A DNA stretch of 64,000 nt from Lactococcus garvieae (GCF_016027715.1 NZ_CP065691.1:1087954-1151953), one strand, 5' to 3'. Shown: positions 17,682 through 25,800, numbered from the stretch's first letter. Numbers and translations are program-made. The notes: generated by a model not told the origin, from the letters alone.

Positions 17682-18683
17682 TTAATAAGCACCTGATGAC
17701 CAATCACCATCAAAATCCATATGTGCATTAGCCCAAGCTGCAGCTGCACGACCTGCTTCTGCTAAAGAGCTAAAACCACCTTGTGACCAGACGATGACAC
17801 CATTTCTTCTTACCCATCCAGTAAATGTTTCCGCAGGAGGAGGAGTTACAGTTCCACCCCCATTATTTCCACCTGTATTGCCATTACCGCCTGAGTTACC
17901 TCCTCCTGTTGGTGGAGTTACTGTATTACCGCCACCTGTGCTTGGTGGATTAGGATTTGAAGTGTTTCCACTTCCTGAATTGCCACCACCTGAAGGAGCT
18001 TGTGGAGTTTGAGGTGTAGGTTGATAAGCATTAACATTATCATTTGTAGCTGCACCATTATTTACAGGGGCAGGATCAGTCACAACTGAATTTTCAGCTT
18101 GTGATTGATTTATTTCTGAATTATTACTTTTTGTTGTCTTATTAGAATTATCGACTGATTTTACATCAGAAGATACAACCTTAGCTGCTTCTGCTTTTTT
18201 AGCTTTATCTGCCTGTGCTTTTGAAGCTGCAATATCTTTTGTCAATTTTGCTTTTAAAGTCTTGCTATAATCAGAAGTCAATTTTGATACAGTAGTTTGT
18301 GCTTTTTTCAATTTATCTGCATTTGTAGCATCCTTTTGATAATCTGCGACTGCTTTTTTAGCTTCCGTTTCAAGTTTCACACGATTTTTGATACCGTCTA
18401 ATTCTTTCGTTAATTGTTGAGCTGCTTTATCATCTTTTACCTGAGAGATAGCTTTTTTAGCAAGTTCTAAATTATTAGCACTAGGATTTTTTTGTGCTTC
18501 AGCAAGACTTGCTTTAGCTTTTATCAATAATTCTTTATCTGCTTGTTTTTTCTCTTTCTCCTGTTGGACTTGTTTAGCCTTTTCAGCTTTAACATTATGA
18601 GAATATGTAGCGCCTGCAGCACCACCAAGCAAAAGAATTGCCAAGCTAACACCTACAATAGTTTGTTTTTTGTTTAATTTCAT
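17682..18683 (-). CDS. Secreted or membrane-anchored coiled-coil protein of the ICE
   Basis: The 333-residue protein begins with a signal/anchor segment (about 8-26). A long Lys/Ala-rich coiled coil follows (about 35-185). Next come a Ser/Asn linker, a Pro/Gly/Asn/Thr-rich flexible region (about 215-285) and a compact C-terminal motif of about 50 residues with GWVRRNGVIVW and WANAHMDFDGDW. The layout (anchor, rod, spacer, aromatic tip domain) suggests a wall-spanning surface protein. It has its own promoter and terminator within the ICE. I do not recognise a family for the tip domain. Confidence 0.65.
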   Translation of the reverse strand: MKLNKKQTIVGVSLAILLLGGAAGATYSHNVKAEKAKQVQQEKEKKQADKELLIKAKASLAEAQKNPSANNLELAKKAISQVKDDKAAQQLTKELDGIKNRVKLETEAKKAVADYQKDATNADKLKKAQTTVSKLTSDYSKTLKAKLTKDIAASKAQADKAKKAEAAKVVSSDVKSVDNSNKTTKSNNSEINQSQAENSVVTDPAPVNNGAATNDNVNAYQPTPQTPQAPSGGGNSGSGNTSNPNPPSTGGGNTVTPPTGGGNSGGNGNTGGNNGGGTVTPPPAETFTGWVRRNGVIVWSQGGFSSLAEAGRAAAAWANAHMDFDGDWSSGAY

Positions 18684-18784
18684 CAGAGTTTCTCCATTTT
18701 CATTTTTTATTGAAAATAAACGGTGTTTTTGCCCAAATCCACACCTTCGAGAAGCTATTATTGCTCGGCTTTATTTATATAACT

Positions 18785-18814
18785 ATTATACCATTTTCCC
18801 CTTGTAAATACAGG
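18785..18814 (-). promoter_or_regulatory. Promoter with overlapping inverted repeat, upstream of the coiled-coil gene
   Basis: An extended -10 box TGGTATAAT lies at 18793-18785. Just upstream, CCCTGTA and TACAAGGG form an inverted repeat (18798-18814) where -35 contacts would fall, an operator-like position. The leader of about 95 nt holds two hairpins, a CGAG/CTCG stem and a GGTGT/ACACC stem (about 18720-18775). I see no match to a riboswitch I know. Confidence 0.55.
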
Positions 18815-18897
18815 GTTTAACGGTACTTTTTTTAATATAATTTCAAATGTGTGAAAGCAAAATCCCACCCATTTTTTATACTATTTTCGCTGTTTTT

Positions 18898-19209
18898 TTA
18901 TTTTGCGCTACGGCGAGCTTGCGCTTGTACATCTTCAAGTTTTGCTTTCAATTCATTGAAAGATTTTTTTGAAAAATTGTAAGATGATGAAGCTTTAACC
19001 AAGTTTTTAATGACATCATTTGTGCGATTTGCAATAATTTCAATTGTATCGTCCAAAATTGTTGTGTCATTTTCAACTGTTCGTAAAACTTTACCTTTTC
19101 CTTTAAGCTTTTGAGCTGCTTCTTGAAAAGCGTTTCCTGCAGCAAAGAGTGCTTCAATGTCGTTTACTTCTGCTTGAAGTGATTTAATTTCTTGTGATAG
19201 TGTTGGCAT
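18898..19209 (-). CDS. Small helical protein of the ICE, 103 aa
   Basis: An all-helical soluble protein with heptad-like patterns and a basic C-terminal end (QAQARRSAK). ATG start at 19209. It has neither a signal peptide nor a WxG motif, so an ESX-type role is not supported. It is transcribed with the other ICE genes between the relaxase and the surface-protein genes. Function unknown. Confidence 0.55.
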   Translation of the reverse strand: MPTLSQEIKSLQAEVNDIEALFAAGNAFQEAAQKLKGKGKVLRTVENDTTILDDTIEIIANRTNDVIKNLVKASSSYNFSKKSFNELKAKLEDVQAQARRSAK

Positions 19210-19287
19210 ATTTTTTTCCTATTCTTTCTATTTTTTCCCTCCTCTGATTTTGCCTTCACACATCTGAAATTATTCAATAAAAAATGT

Positions 19288-19475
19288 TTATCCAAAAATT
19301 TCAGCAGTCCAACGTTCCGCAAAAACTTCTATAATACGGCTTGTACCGTCTGCATTGTAACCTAGGCGTTTATCCAAGCTAGAAAATATTAAACGATATT
19401 CTCGATCAGTCAATTCTCCTCCAGCTTGAATTTTTTCCATTAATTCCGTATATTCTTTCTCTGATAAAATAACAC
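19288..19475 (-). pseudogene. Small ICE gene with disrupted or non-canonical start
   Basis: A coding-like frame runs from about 19485 to the stop at 19288 and reads VILSEKEYTELMEKIQAG... to ...AERWTAEIFG. A perfect GGAGG (19485-19481) is placed ideally for the GTG at 19475, but that GTG is out of frame by one base and would give only 11 codons. In frame there is an ATT just after the GTG, or an ATG at 19440 with a poor ribosome binding site (50 aa). Either a one-base deletion near 19470 disrupted the gene, or translation starts at ATT. Confidence 0.5.
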
Positions 19476-19600
19476 TTTGACCTCCGTTCTAAATAAAAAA
19501 TAGAGATTATCTCTTCTCTTACTTTGAATGTTATTATTTTATTTTGAAAAGCTGCTCATTACTTCAGCTTTACTCTTTTTTAAGAGATTTTTATTCACTA

Positions 19601-19708
19601 TCACATATCTCTAACAATAACAGATATAATCAATAAAATAATTATTAGTATTGCTATTGGCGTACCTAAGAAATCTAGAAAAGCAGTAAAAATTACATCT
19701 GTTATCAT
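19601..19708 (-). CDS. Small membrane protein, 35 aa
   Basis: Begins MITDVIFTAFLDFLG and has one hydrophobic helix ending in IVRDM. Its ATG overlaps the stop of the upstream small gene (ATGA) and a GAGG lies at the right distance, so the two are translationally coupled. Two tiny hydrophobic proteins next to the relaxase gene are reminiscent of the small uncharacterised genes beside orf20 and nicK in related ICEs. Confidence 0.6.
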   Translation of the reverse strand: MITDVIFTAFLDFLGTPIAILIIILLIISVIVRDM

Positions 19709-19854
19709 TTCAATACCTCACTTAAAATACTAAGAATTTGCATTACAAGTACAGCTGCCCATAAAAATAACCGTACTTTATCCCTATCTTTTAAGCTACT
19801 CAATATCAAGTTAAATAATAAAATGATTATTAAGATTTTATCCATAATATTCAT
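19705..19854 (-). CDS. Small membrane protein, 49 aa
   Basis: Starts MNIMDKILIIILLF behind AAAGGAGAGCC. Two hydrophobic segments (about 5-19 and 29-46) are separated by the charged turn SLKDRDKVR, giving a hairpin topology. It follows the 19869-20189 gene closely and is coupled to the 35-aa gene downstream. Function unknown. Confidence 0.65.
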   Translation of the reverse strand: MNIMDKILIIILLFNLILSSLKDRDKVRLFLWAAVLVMQILSILSEVLK

Positions 19855-19868
19855 AATGGCTCTCCTTT

Positions 19869-20201
19869 CTACAAAACAGCTTCTGCATAGCCATTATCAA
19901 TTAAAAAATAAATAGCTAACCTATAACCATAGGGCAATGTTCCTATTTTTTGATTTTTATGTTTTTCATAATAACTTTTTCTTGAAAGTTGCGCTTCATG
20001 AGGAAACATTAAGCCTATTTCATCTAAAGTCTTTAAAGCCGATTCTTCATCAATAAGTTGAAAGTACAAAGAATCATGAACTTTATTATTATACTTTTCT
20101 TTATCAAACGTATAACTGCTTAAAGTTATCTTCAGCAATCTTGCATGATTTGAAAGCCGCTTTTCCTGCATTTTGTGAAAGTATTTCAAATTAGTTTCTA
20201 T
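19869..20201 (-). CDS. ICE protein of about 110 aa, ATA or TTG start
   Basis: A mostly helical, basic soluble protein (106 residues from the TTG at 20189). AAAGGAGG inside the end of the relaxase gene is best placed for an in-frame ATA at 20201, giving METNLKYFHKM..., whereas the TTG has no good site of its own. I do not recognise the family. Its position directly after the relaxase suggests an accessory role in DNA processing or replication of the excised circle. Confidence 0.55.
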   Translation of the reverse strand: METNLKYFHKMQEKRLSNHARLLKITLSSYTFDKEKYNNKVHDSLYFQLIDEESALKTLDEIGLMFPHEAQLSRKSYYEKHKNQKIGTLPYGYRLAIYFLIDNGYAEAVL

Positions 20202-20203
20202 GG

Positions 20204-21400
20204 CTAACCTCCTTTGATAAGTTCGAGTTGTTCCAGTATTTTTTCATTTCTTTCTGTTATTTCCGCAGATTCTATGATTTCTTGTAAACGACTATCTCCC
20301 ATCATTTCATCATATTTACTCAATAATAAATATGTTGAAGCAGGTCCACCATTTTCAAACCAATGAAACATACTATTGACATCAGGTTCTTCAGGCTGCA
20401 CAGTAAAGTGATAAGCATTCATTGTTCCCATCAACTTATACCAGTCCATATCCAAATTGCCTTCTTTATCATAAAAGGTCAAGTTATCATTAATCAACTT
20501 GACCCCTTCTTCCGCAAAATTAAAATTTTCATTGACAAAACGCTCCACAAAAGCATTAGAAATTTCTTTACGCATGACTATTTCATAACGATTTTTTAAA
20601 CCGTAGAGATCTCGAACAGATTCGACTGAAACTTTTTCTTGTTCTGCACGTTCATAATCTTTTTCATAGAAACGAAAAAATAAGTGTGTACGTTTTGAGC
20701 CAAAATAAAGAGATAAGCCATCATTGACTAATCCCTCTGCAGTTCTTCTTCCTCCCAAAATAGCCGCATAACTTTTTTTACGACCGTTCCACCGTCCATC
20801 ACGTGCAGCACTCAATAAGCTAAACAAATCGAAGTTTCCTTCTTTTTCGTTATACTGTTCATCAAGTGCCAAGTCAAAACGTGTTACTTTTACAAAATTT
20901 TCATTTTCAGGCGCTTTTCTTAACCCATAATCAATAGCATTTGAAAAGAAGTCATACCATGTTTTCTTATTTTGGTGATATTCAAACTCGTATTCTAATT
21001 CACGGCACGCTTGACCACTCATTTCAATCAAGACACCTGCTTTAGGGTCTTTATCATGATAGTAAACATTGATATGCCCATAATTAAGAAAGAAGGGATA
21101 ATTGTAACGTTTCATATCATTCAAGTGAAAATTTTCGATTTTTAAACCCAAAACTTCTTTTATCACTTCATTGACATTTAAAGTTTGGAATCGAATATTC
21201 ACATAGTCAATCGTTGCAATAATTTTGTAGTGACTATCAAATCTTTTAAAGAAAGCCATTTTTATCTTTTCCTTTAATTCAGGAGTAAGAGGTTTAATCC
21301 CTTTCTCGATTTTTCTATAATAACTTAGAGAAATACCAAGAACATCAGACATAAATTGTTGTGTAACATGAGCGCCTTTCCTTACAGATTTTGCATCAAT
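20204..21400 (-). CDS. MobT / Rep_trans-type relaxase with N-terminal helix-turn-helix
   Basis: Nicks oriT and starts transfer and rolling-circle replication of the excised element. The protein resembles Orf20 of Tn916 and NicK of ICEBs1. A Rep_trans core extends over about residues 50-330 (VKVTRFDLALDEQYN, YFGSKRTHLFFRFYEKD, RYEIVMRKE). The N-terminal HTH (SDVLGISLSYYRKIEKG) continues upstream of the first ATG (21352). The full HTH frame reaches an ATT at 21400 behind AGGAGG, giving 398 residues. No ATG, GTG or TTG is in frame there. The catalytic Tyr lies in the C-terminal half but I cannot single it out. Confidence 0.85.
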   Translation of the reverse strand: MDAKSVRKGAHVTQQFMSDVLGISLSYYRKIEKGIKPLTPELKEKIKMAFFKRFDSHYKIIATIDYVNIRFQTLNVNEVIKEVLGLKIENFHLNDMKRYNYPFFLNYGHINVYYHDKDPKAGVLIEMSGQACRELEYEFEYHQNKKTWYDFFSNAIDYGLRKAPENENFVKVTRFDLALDEQYNEKEGNFDLFSLLSAARDGRWNGRKKSYAAILGGRRTAEGLVNDGLSLYFGSKRTHLFFRFYEKDYERAEQEKVSVESVRDLYGLKNRYEIVMRKEISNAFVERFVNENFNFAEEGVKLINDNLTFYDKEGNLDMDWYKLMGTMNAYHFTVQPEEPDVNSMFHWFENGGPASTYLLLSKYDEMMGDSRLQEIIESAEITERNEKILEQLELIKGG

Positions 21401-21437
21401 TTTTGTCGACCTCCTTCTAATAAAATTTATTTAATCA

Positions 21438-21935
21438 CTATCTAATTGCAATTAGCCACCAATCACCATTCACACGGTTACGAGGATATGTATCTACAAG
21501 AACAACTTCACGATTATGCCATTCTTCAGTTTTGGATATAATATCATCTTTTAGGTTTTTAAATCCAAACCAATAATTATCTTTTAAGCAAAGGTCAAAG
21601 GAACTGAACAATAATTTACCATCTTTAAACGTTAAGGGGCTAATTTCAATATTAGGGTCAAAACAATAAATTTTCACATCAAGATTTTCATTTCTTGGTG
21701 TAAGTACATTAAGAAGATCTTTAAGTTTTAGAAAATCATAGCCTGTCCTACCTAATAAACTATCAGTTGTAACTCCAAAGTAGTTTGCAAGTTTTGATAA
21801 CGTTTCGCTAGTAGGTGAACGTTTGCCAGTTTCCCATTGCTGATAAGTAGGTTGTGTAACACCCAAACCTTTGGCTACTTCAAACTGAGTTAAACCTCGA
21901 TTGTTTCTCAATTCTTTAAGAATTTCTTCTAACAT
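21438..21935 (-). CDS. XRE-family regulator next to oriT
   Basis: A 165-residue protein with an N-terminal Cro/CI-type HTH (residues 5-60, TQFEVAKGLGVTQPTYQQWE) and a C-terminal domain of about 100 residues, rich in Trp, Phe and Asp, that I do not recognise. It lies between the relaxase and oriT. It probably controls relaxase expression, or binds the inverted repeat CAGGTG-a-CACCTG immediately upstream of its start. Confidence 0.75.
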   Translation of the reverse strand: MLEEILKELRNNRGLTQFEVAKGLGVTQPTYQQWETGKRSPTSETLSKLANYFGVTTDSLLGRTGYDFLKLKDLLNVLTPRNENLDVKIYCFDPNIEISPLTFKDGKLLFSSFDLCLKDNYWFGFKNLKDDIISKTEEWHNREVVLVDTYPRNRVNGDWWLIAIR

Positions 21936-21956
21936 TAAACCTCCTTATAATTTAAC

Positions 21957-22300
21957 AGGTGACACCTGCTGAACTCGCTTGTTTACTGGGATTGTTAAGG
22001 TAGTGTCACTTCTTACCCCCCTCATTAGCACTCTGGGGGTTTATCGAGTGGCGGCTTACGCCACCACTCCGTGCATTCGCACGCTCACTCCTTACGCTTC
22101 GCACGGAGCTATGCTTACGCTACTGCACGCATTAAATCCAAATAGAGAAGAACAGCTCCTTAATAAGTGGAAACTGCTGTCACGCACTACCGTTTGTGAG
22201 GGCAGTACGACCGTGGAAAATTGCTTGCCTTTGGCAAGTCGTCCTTCGGACAGACGGACAAGTCCTATAATTTACGCACCGCCGACTGCAGGTTTTATCA
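21957..22300. other. oriT: Putative oriT region: dense palindromes between relaxase and coupling protein genes
   Basis: This non-coding, GC-richer stretch holds CAGGTG-a-CACCTG (21957), ACCCCC...GGGGGT (22015-22040), GAGTGG...CCACcACTC (22046-22069), CGTGC-attc-GCACG, a long CTCCGTGC/GCACGGAG pair (22067-22109), CTTGCC-ttt-GGCAAG (22225-22239), GTCC-ttc-GGAC, and four TTACGC repeats. The ACCCCC/GGGGGT pair closely resembles the nick-region inverted repeat I recall for ICEBs1 oriT, and the position between relaxase and TcpA-type genes fits. The nick site itself is not visible. Confidence 0.65.
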
Positions 22301-22316
22301 ATTTTTTTGAATGAAT

Positions 22317-23999
22317 CTAAGGCGTAGGCTTATTAAAATTCTCAAAATCTTTTTTGTACTCCGCTTCATCCGCCAAGATTTCATCAATAGCCGCATTCAA
22401 GGTCAACTCTCCTGCTTCTTTGGCAGAAAAGACAGCCTGAATGGCATAATAATCATCTTCAGTATAAGGAGCTTCCTCTCGAATAGAAAATCCCCCTGCA
22501 GCTAAACGCTCAATCACTGTTTTTACAGTTTTATTTGGCTGTTCCAATTTGCGGCTTAAAGATGTGATGGTATAAGTTTTTTCTTCTAATTGTCCTGCTT
22601 CTGCACGTTCTTGCTCCATATTTGAGATAGGAGGTGCTTCTAGCTGAACAGGTTGAACTTCTCCCAACACAGGAAGTTTTGCAAGCTCTGAGATAAAATC
22701 ATACCCTTCCGCAATAGGCACAAGTGGACTATAAAATTCACGTGCCAATTCACCGTTATTTGAAACATAGCCACGACCGATTTTCCCTTTAATATATTTA
22801 AAGGTTTTCTTTTCGTTTTCATCCCCAAAAATCATACGATAACCTGAAGCCGTTAAACGACCAACCGCCAAACGTTTCATGAAGTTATCACGTAGTGCTG
22901 TTTTAAGATATTCCCCATCAGGGCGTTGCATAGCCAAGATAAGAAATACACCTGAAGCACGACCTTTTAAGACAATTTGAGTGACCCATTGAATCACTTC
23001 ATCATATTCTTGATAAGATAAACTTGCAATGAAGGCTGCCCATTCATCAAAAAGAATAAAGTCAGGAGGCAATCCATAATCTGAATATCGTTTGCCTGGC
23101 TTATATTCTGGATGACTGGTCATGGTATCATAGCGCTGATCCATAAATTCAACAGCTTGCCTTAAGCAATTCATCATACTTTCTTTATCGATGAAAACAC
23201 GGTCTTTAAAAACTGGAACATCCATTAAACCGACAAAATCTGAACGCTTAGGGTCACAGATACTCACTCTGCCTACACGAGCCAAGGCTGAGAGTAAGGA
23301 CATTAAAAGTACTGTCTTACCTCCCCCTGTACCGCCTGCAATCAATAAATGTGGGTCTGATTCATAATTCCAGTACACCCCATTCATGAGTTTCAAACCT
23401 AATTTCTTATCGATAACAACATCATCAACACCAATTCTATTTCGTTCTCCATCAATCGCAAACACATATTCTACATAAGACCTTTTAGCCAAAATCCTAT
23501 TTTCATCAATAAAATTTTGTTCTTGAAAGTCCGCAAAGAAGGTTGTTTCGAGTTCTGCAGAAAGAGATAAGAATTTTTCTTGATGTGTCCCTCCATCAAT
23601 TGGAAAATAAGTATGTAATTCATAAGAATTGGGCTGTTTTACATAGATTCGAGCAAGTTTATGCCGTTCCCTTGTTCCTTTATCTGTTTTAACCGTCACT
23701 TTCTCAATAAGATTGTGTTGCACAAGATAATTCAATAAAAGCCTTTTATAATTTTTCATAGAAAAACTTCTAAAATGACCATACGTGAATACAAGCAATC
23801 CAAATCCCAAAGAAAAAGCAACAAAAAAAACGCCTGTCAAAACAAGAGCGAGCATTTTAGAATCCATTGCTTGCAAATCTTTATAAAAAGCTGCACTAGG
23901 ACTACTCAAAATAAGCCCTACAATACCTACAAAACTTTGACGGTCATATTTATCAGACAGTCTTAAACGAGAACCCTTAGACACATTTTTTTGTCCCAT
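22317..23999 (-). CDS. FtsK/SpoIIIE-type coupling protein (TcpA/ConQ/Orf21-like)
   Basis: Moves the relaxase-DNA complex into the channel. In the 560-residue protein, two membrane segments (about 20-35 and 48-72) precede the motor domain with Walker A GGTGGGKT (about 225) and Walker B FILFDEWAA (about 313). A sensor segment (GVFLILAMQRPDGEYLKTALRDN) follows. The C-terminal extension of about 110 residues contains a predicted winged-helix-like part (TSLSRKLEQPNKTVKTVIERL) that could read DNA sequence. It ends just before oriT. Confidence 0.92.
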   Translation of the reverse strand: MGQKNVSKGSRLRLSDKYDRQSFVGIVGLILSSPSAAFYKDLQAMDSKMLALVLTGVFFVAFSLGFGLLVFTYGHFRSFSMKNYKRLLLNYLVQHNLIEKVTVKTDKGTRERHKLARIYVKQPNSYELHTYFPIDGGTHQEKFLSLSAELETTFFADFQEQNFIDENRILAKRSYVEYVFAIDGERNRIGVDDVVIDKKLGLKLMNGVYWNYESDPHLLIAGGTGGGKTVLLMSLLSALARVGRVSICDPKRSDFVGLMDVPVFKDRVFIDKESMMNCLRQAVEFMDQRYDTMTSHPEYKPGKRYSDYGLPPDFILFDEWAAFIASLSYQEYDEVIQWVTQIVLKGRASGVFLILAMQRPDGEYLKTALRDNFMKRLAVGRLTASGYRMIFGDENEKKTFKYIKGKIGRGYVSNNGELAREFYSPLVPIAEGYDFISELAKLPVLGEVQPVQLEAPPISNMEQERAEAGQLEEKTYTITSLSRKLEQPNKTVKTVIERLAAGGFSIREEAPYTEDDYYAIQAVFSAKEAGELTLNAAIDEILADEAEYKKDFENFNKPTP

Positions 24000-24005
24000 A
24001 GACTA

Positions 24006-24485
24006 TTATTTTTGGTCTGCAGCTTTATTTTCTGATTTATTTTCAGGTTTTGGAGCAGCAGTTTGATTGGAGTGATTAACTTTGCTTGCTTTTTCAATAC
24101 TATCGGCACGGAACTTCACACCATCATAGTAATTTGTACGGTTTTGACCAGCATAAGTCGTTACTTCTTTATCATTCCAGAAGAAAGCAGAACGATTGCC
24201 GAGCTTAACTTCATCTTCATAGTCAATACCATCAAATTTTGTGGATGCAGACATTTTAACTTCAATTTGTTCTTCCATAGCTTCAGAGTACAATTTCACA
24301 TTGTAATAATCCACTTCTTCAGTAATACGGCTCTTGATTTCGCCTCCTTCTGCTTCATAATCTTCAAAAACCATTTGCGGCTCTGCAGACATAAAGAGCA
24401 ATTTCCCAAGCGCTTTATCAAAATCCGCAATTTCTTCAGTCAATACATTTTGTTTTTCAAATACTGTACTTAATTTCAATGTCAT
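24006..24485 (-). CDS. ICE leading-region protein (Tn916 Orf22 / YdcP-like, DUF961 relative)
   Basis: A 159-residue acidic protein with a charged Ala/Lys/Pro tail. It precedes the coupling protein and follows a DUF961 gene, the same order as orf23-orf22-orf21 in Tn916. No catalytic motif is visible. Family assignment rests on synteny and general resemblance. Confidence 0.65.
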   Translation of the reverse strand: MTLKLSTVFEKQNVLTEEIADFDKALGKLLFMSAEPQMVFEDYEAEGGEIKSRITEEVDYYNVKLYSEAMEEQIEVKMSASTKFDGIDYEDEVKLGNRSAFFWNDKEVTTYAGQNRTNYYDGVKFRADSIEKASKVNHSNQTAAPKPENKSENKAADQK

Positions 24486-24499
24486 ATATATTTCTCCTT

Positions 24500-24799
24500 T
24501 TAGACTAGTTTCAATGATTCGGCATAAATTACATACTCATAAACAAACTTTCCTTTTTGAGTACGATTACGAACTTGTGCCAGTTTAACACCTGTTAACG
24601 CTACTTCTTGACGGCGTGTAGGTTTTGCGGCACTAGAACCTTCGACACGGATTTCAAAGCCTTCTGGATGAAGTTTACTTGTGGCATGATATAAGGTATA
24701 ACCTGATTCAACACCACGTTTAGGAACAATTTCGATTTTTTTATCAACGGTGATTTTTTCACCTAGGAAACTTTTTGCTTTAATTGGAATTTTAATCAT
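24500..24799 (-). CDS. DUF961 (YdcP / Tn916 Orf23-like) protein
   Basis: The 99-residue protein has the family features SGYTLYHATSKLHPEGFEI and TRRQEVALTGVKLAQVR. DUF961 proteins are encoded at the start of transfer operons of Tn916/ICEBs1-type elements; their function is unknown. ATG at 24799 behind AAGGAG. Confidence 0.8.
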   Translation of the reverse strand: MIKIPIKAKSFLGEKITVDKKIEIVPKRGVESGYTLYHATSKLHPEGFEIRVEGSSAAKPTRRQEVALTGVKLAQVRNRTQKGKFVYEYVIYAESLKLV

Positions 24800-24853
24800 T
24801 TTTTCTCCTTAAGATTAATGTATTTTTACTAGTTAATGTCATAGCAGACAAAG

Positions 24854-25000
24854 TTAGGACATCATTTTTTTCAAGTTAAATATGAATTTGAAAATTATTA
24901 ATGGTAAGAACACAATTGAAATGACCATAGCCATTAATATAATCACTAAAGAAACATTTTCTTCGTCTTCATTTGGCATTTCATAATAATCATAAATCAT
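24854..25000 (-). CDS. Small single-pass membrane protein, 48 aa
   Basis: Acidic, Tyr-rich N-terminus (MIYDYYEMPNEDEEN), one hydrophobic helix (about 18-40) and a basic end (FNLKKMMS), so the N-terminus is predicted outside. The ATG at 25000 has GAGG about 10 bases upstream. It lies at the head of the transfer operon. Function unknown. Confidence 0.55.
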   Translation of the reverse strand: MIYDYYEMPNEDEENVSLVIILMAMVISIVFLPLIIFKFIFNLKKMMS

Positions 25001-25027
25001 ATTTTCATAACCTCAATATATATTTAC

Positions 25028-25243
25028 TTAAAACATAAATTTTTTATATGTTGCTTTAACACGTGTTAAAGTTCGTTCTGCATTCAAAAAGCCCCAGTCA
25101 TTACTGGAAGCTTTTATTTTTTGTAGCTGATCTATCGCTTTTTTATACGACAGTTGCAAGGCTGTTCTTTGGTCATAACGTAAACAACAGTCCATATGAA
25201 AATTATCATATATCAAATTGCAACGTCGCTCAATTTCTGTCAA
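25028..25243 (-). CDS. Small hypothetical ICE protein, 71 aa
   Basis: TTG start at 25243 with AGAGGAAA at good spacing. A basic, helical protein with three Cys near the N-terminus (RRCNLIY, DCCLRY). No family recognised. It lies between the toxin gene and the DUF961 gene. Confidence 0.5.
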   Translation of the reverse strand: MTEIERRCNLIYDNFHMDCCLRYDQRTALQLSYKKAIDQLQKIKASSNDWGFLNAERTLTRVKATYKKFMF

Positions 25244-25256
25244 ATAGTTTCCTCTC

Positions 25257-25550
25257 TTATTCTAAATTATTCAACCAGTTCTCACTCTCATGAAAAATCC
25301 TTTGAATAACAACTTCATCTGAATAATCAATAAAAAAATACCAATATTTCCATTGGTATTTTTTACGTATTTTTTTATTGTGTTCAAGTAAAGGGTAACC
25401 TGATGGATTTTTTGAAATACTATCCTTAGCATTTTCAAACTCTCTATCAAATTTTCTTAAAACTTGTCTTGACCTTGTTTGATAGTAAAGGAAGTCCCTT
25501 AAGCGTTCTAGGTCACGAACTGCTTTAGTCGATAAACGTACGTTGTTCAT
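25257..25550 (-). CDS. RelE/ParE-superfamily toxin
   Basis: A 97-residue basic protein with the ParE/RelE pattern: KAVRDLERLRDFL helix, NPSGYPLLEH, then beta strands KYQWKYWYFFIDYSDEVVIQRIFHESENW. It overlaps the upstream antitoxin frame by 26 bases. ParE toxins poison gyrase and RelE toxins cut mRNA in the ribosome; which applies here cannot be told. It probably stabilises the ICE. Confidence 0.75.
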   Translation of the reverse strand: MNNVRLSTKAVRDLERLRDFLYYQTRSRQVLRKFDREFENAKDSISKNPSGYPLLEHNKKIRKKYQWKYWYFFIDYSDEVVIQRIFHESENWLNNLE

Positions 25551-25743
25551 CTTTAACCTTTAATCTTCCCAATGCTTCATCAGCATCTACTGTCCCTTCT
25601 CTGTAAGCAGAAGATAAGCCCTCCATAAGTTTACCATCTAGGATAACTCGATTACGGAGCTTTCGCAGTTCATCCTGCATGTCGTCATATTCTCTTTTAG
25701 AAATGGTAACCATTTCCTCACGTGATATATTCAGCATAGCCAT
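25525..25743 (-). CDS. Antitoxin of the RelE/ParE pair
   Basis: A 72-residue, mostly helical protein whose N-terminus (NISREEMVTISKREYDDM) resembles Phd/YefM- and RelB-type antitoxins. The acidic C-terminus would wrap the toxin. ATG at 25743 behind AAAGGAGA, downstream of an extended -10 promoter. Confidence 0.65.
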   Translation of the reverse strand: MAMLNISREEMVTISKREYDDMQDELRKLRNRVILDGKLMEGLSSAYREGTVDADEALGRLKVKDEQRTFID

Positions 25744-25772
25744 AACTTATCTCCTTTACTTTTTCTACTTTG

Positions 25773-25800
25773 ATTATACCATAGCTTTATAACTCTATAA
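25773..25800 (-). promoter_or_regulatory. Promoter and dyad operator of the toxin-antitoxin operon
   Basis: Extended -10 TGGTATAAT (TATAAT at 25778-25773). Immediately upstream lies a dyad, ATAG and CTAT flanking a central TTATAA, a plausible autoregulatory site for the antitoxin. Confidence 0.5.

Noticed and set aside
17794-18012. Pro/Leu-rich plus-strand frame
   Set aside because: It is the antisense of the Gly/Asn/Pro-rich spacer of the secreted coiled-coil protein.
18720-18775. Riboswitch in the leader of the coiled-coil gene
   Set aside because: Two hairpins are present but no consensus of a known riboswitch class could be recognised.
18898-19209. ESX/WXG100-type secreted protein
   Set aside because: Length and helicity fit, but there is no WxG motif and no type VII secretion gene nearby.
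22021-22314. Open frame on the plus strand across the oriT-like region
   Set aside because: No ribosome binding site, odd composition caused by palindromes, and it lies exactly over the putative oriT.
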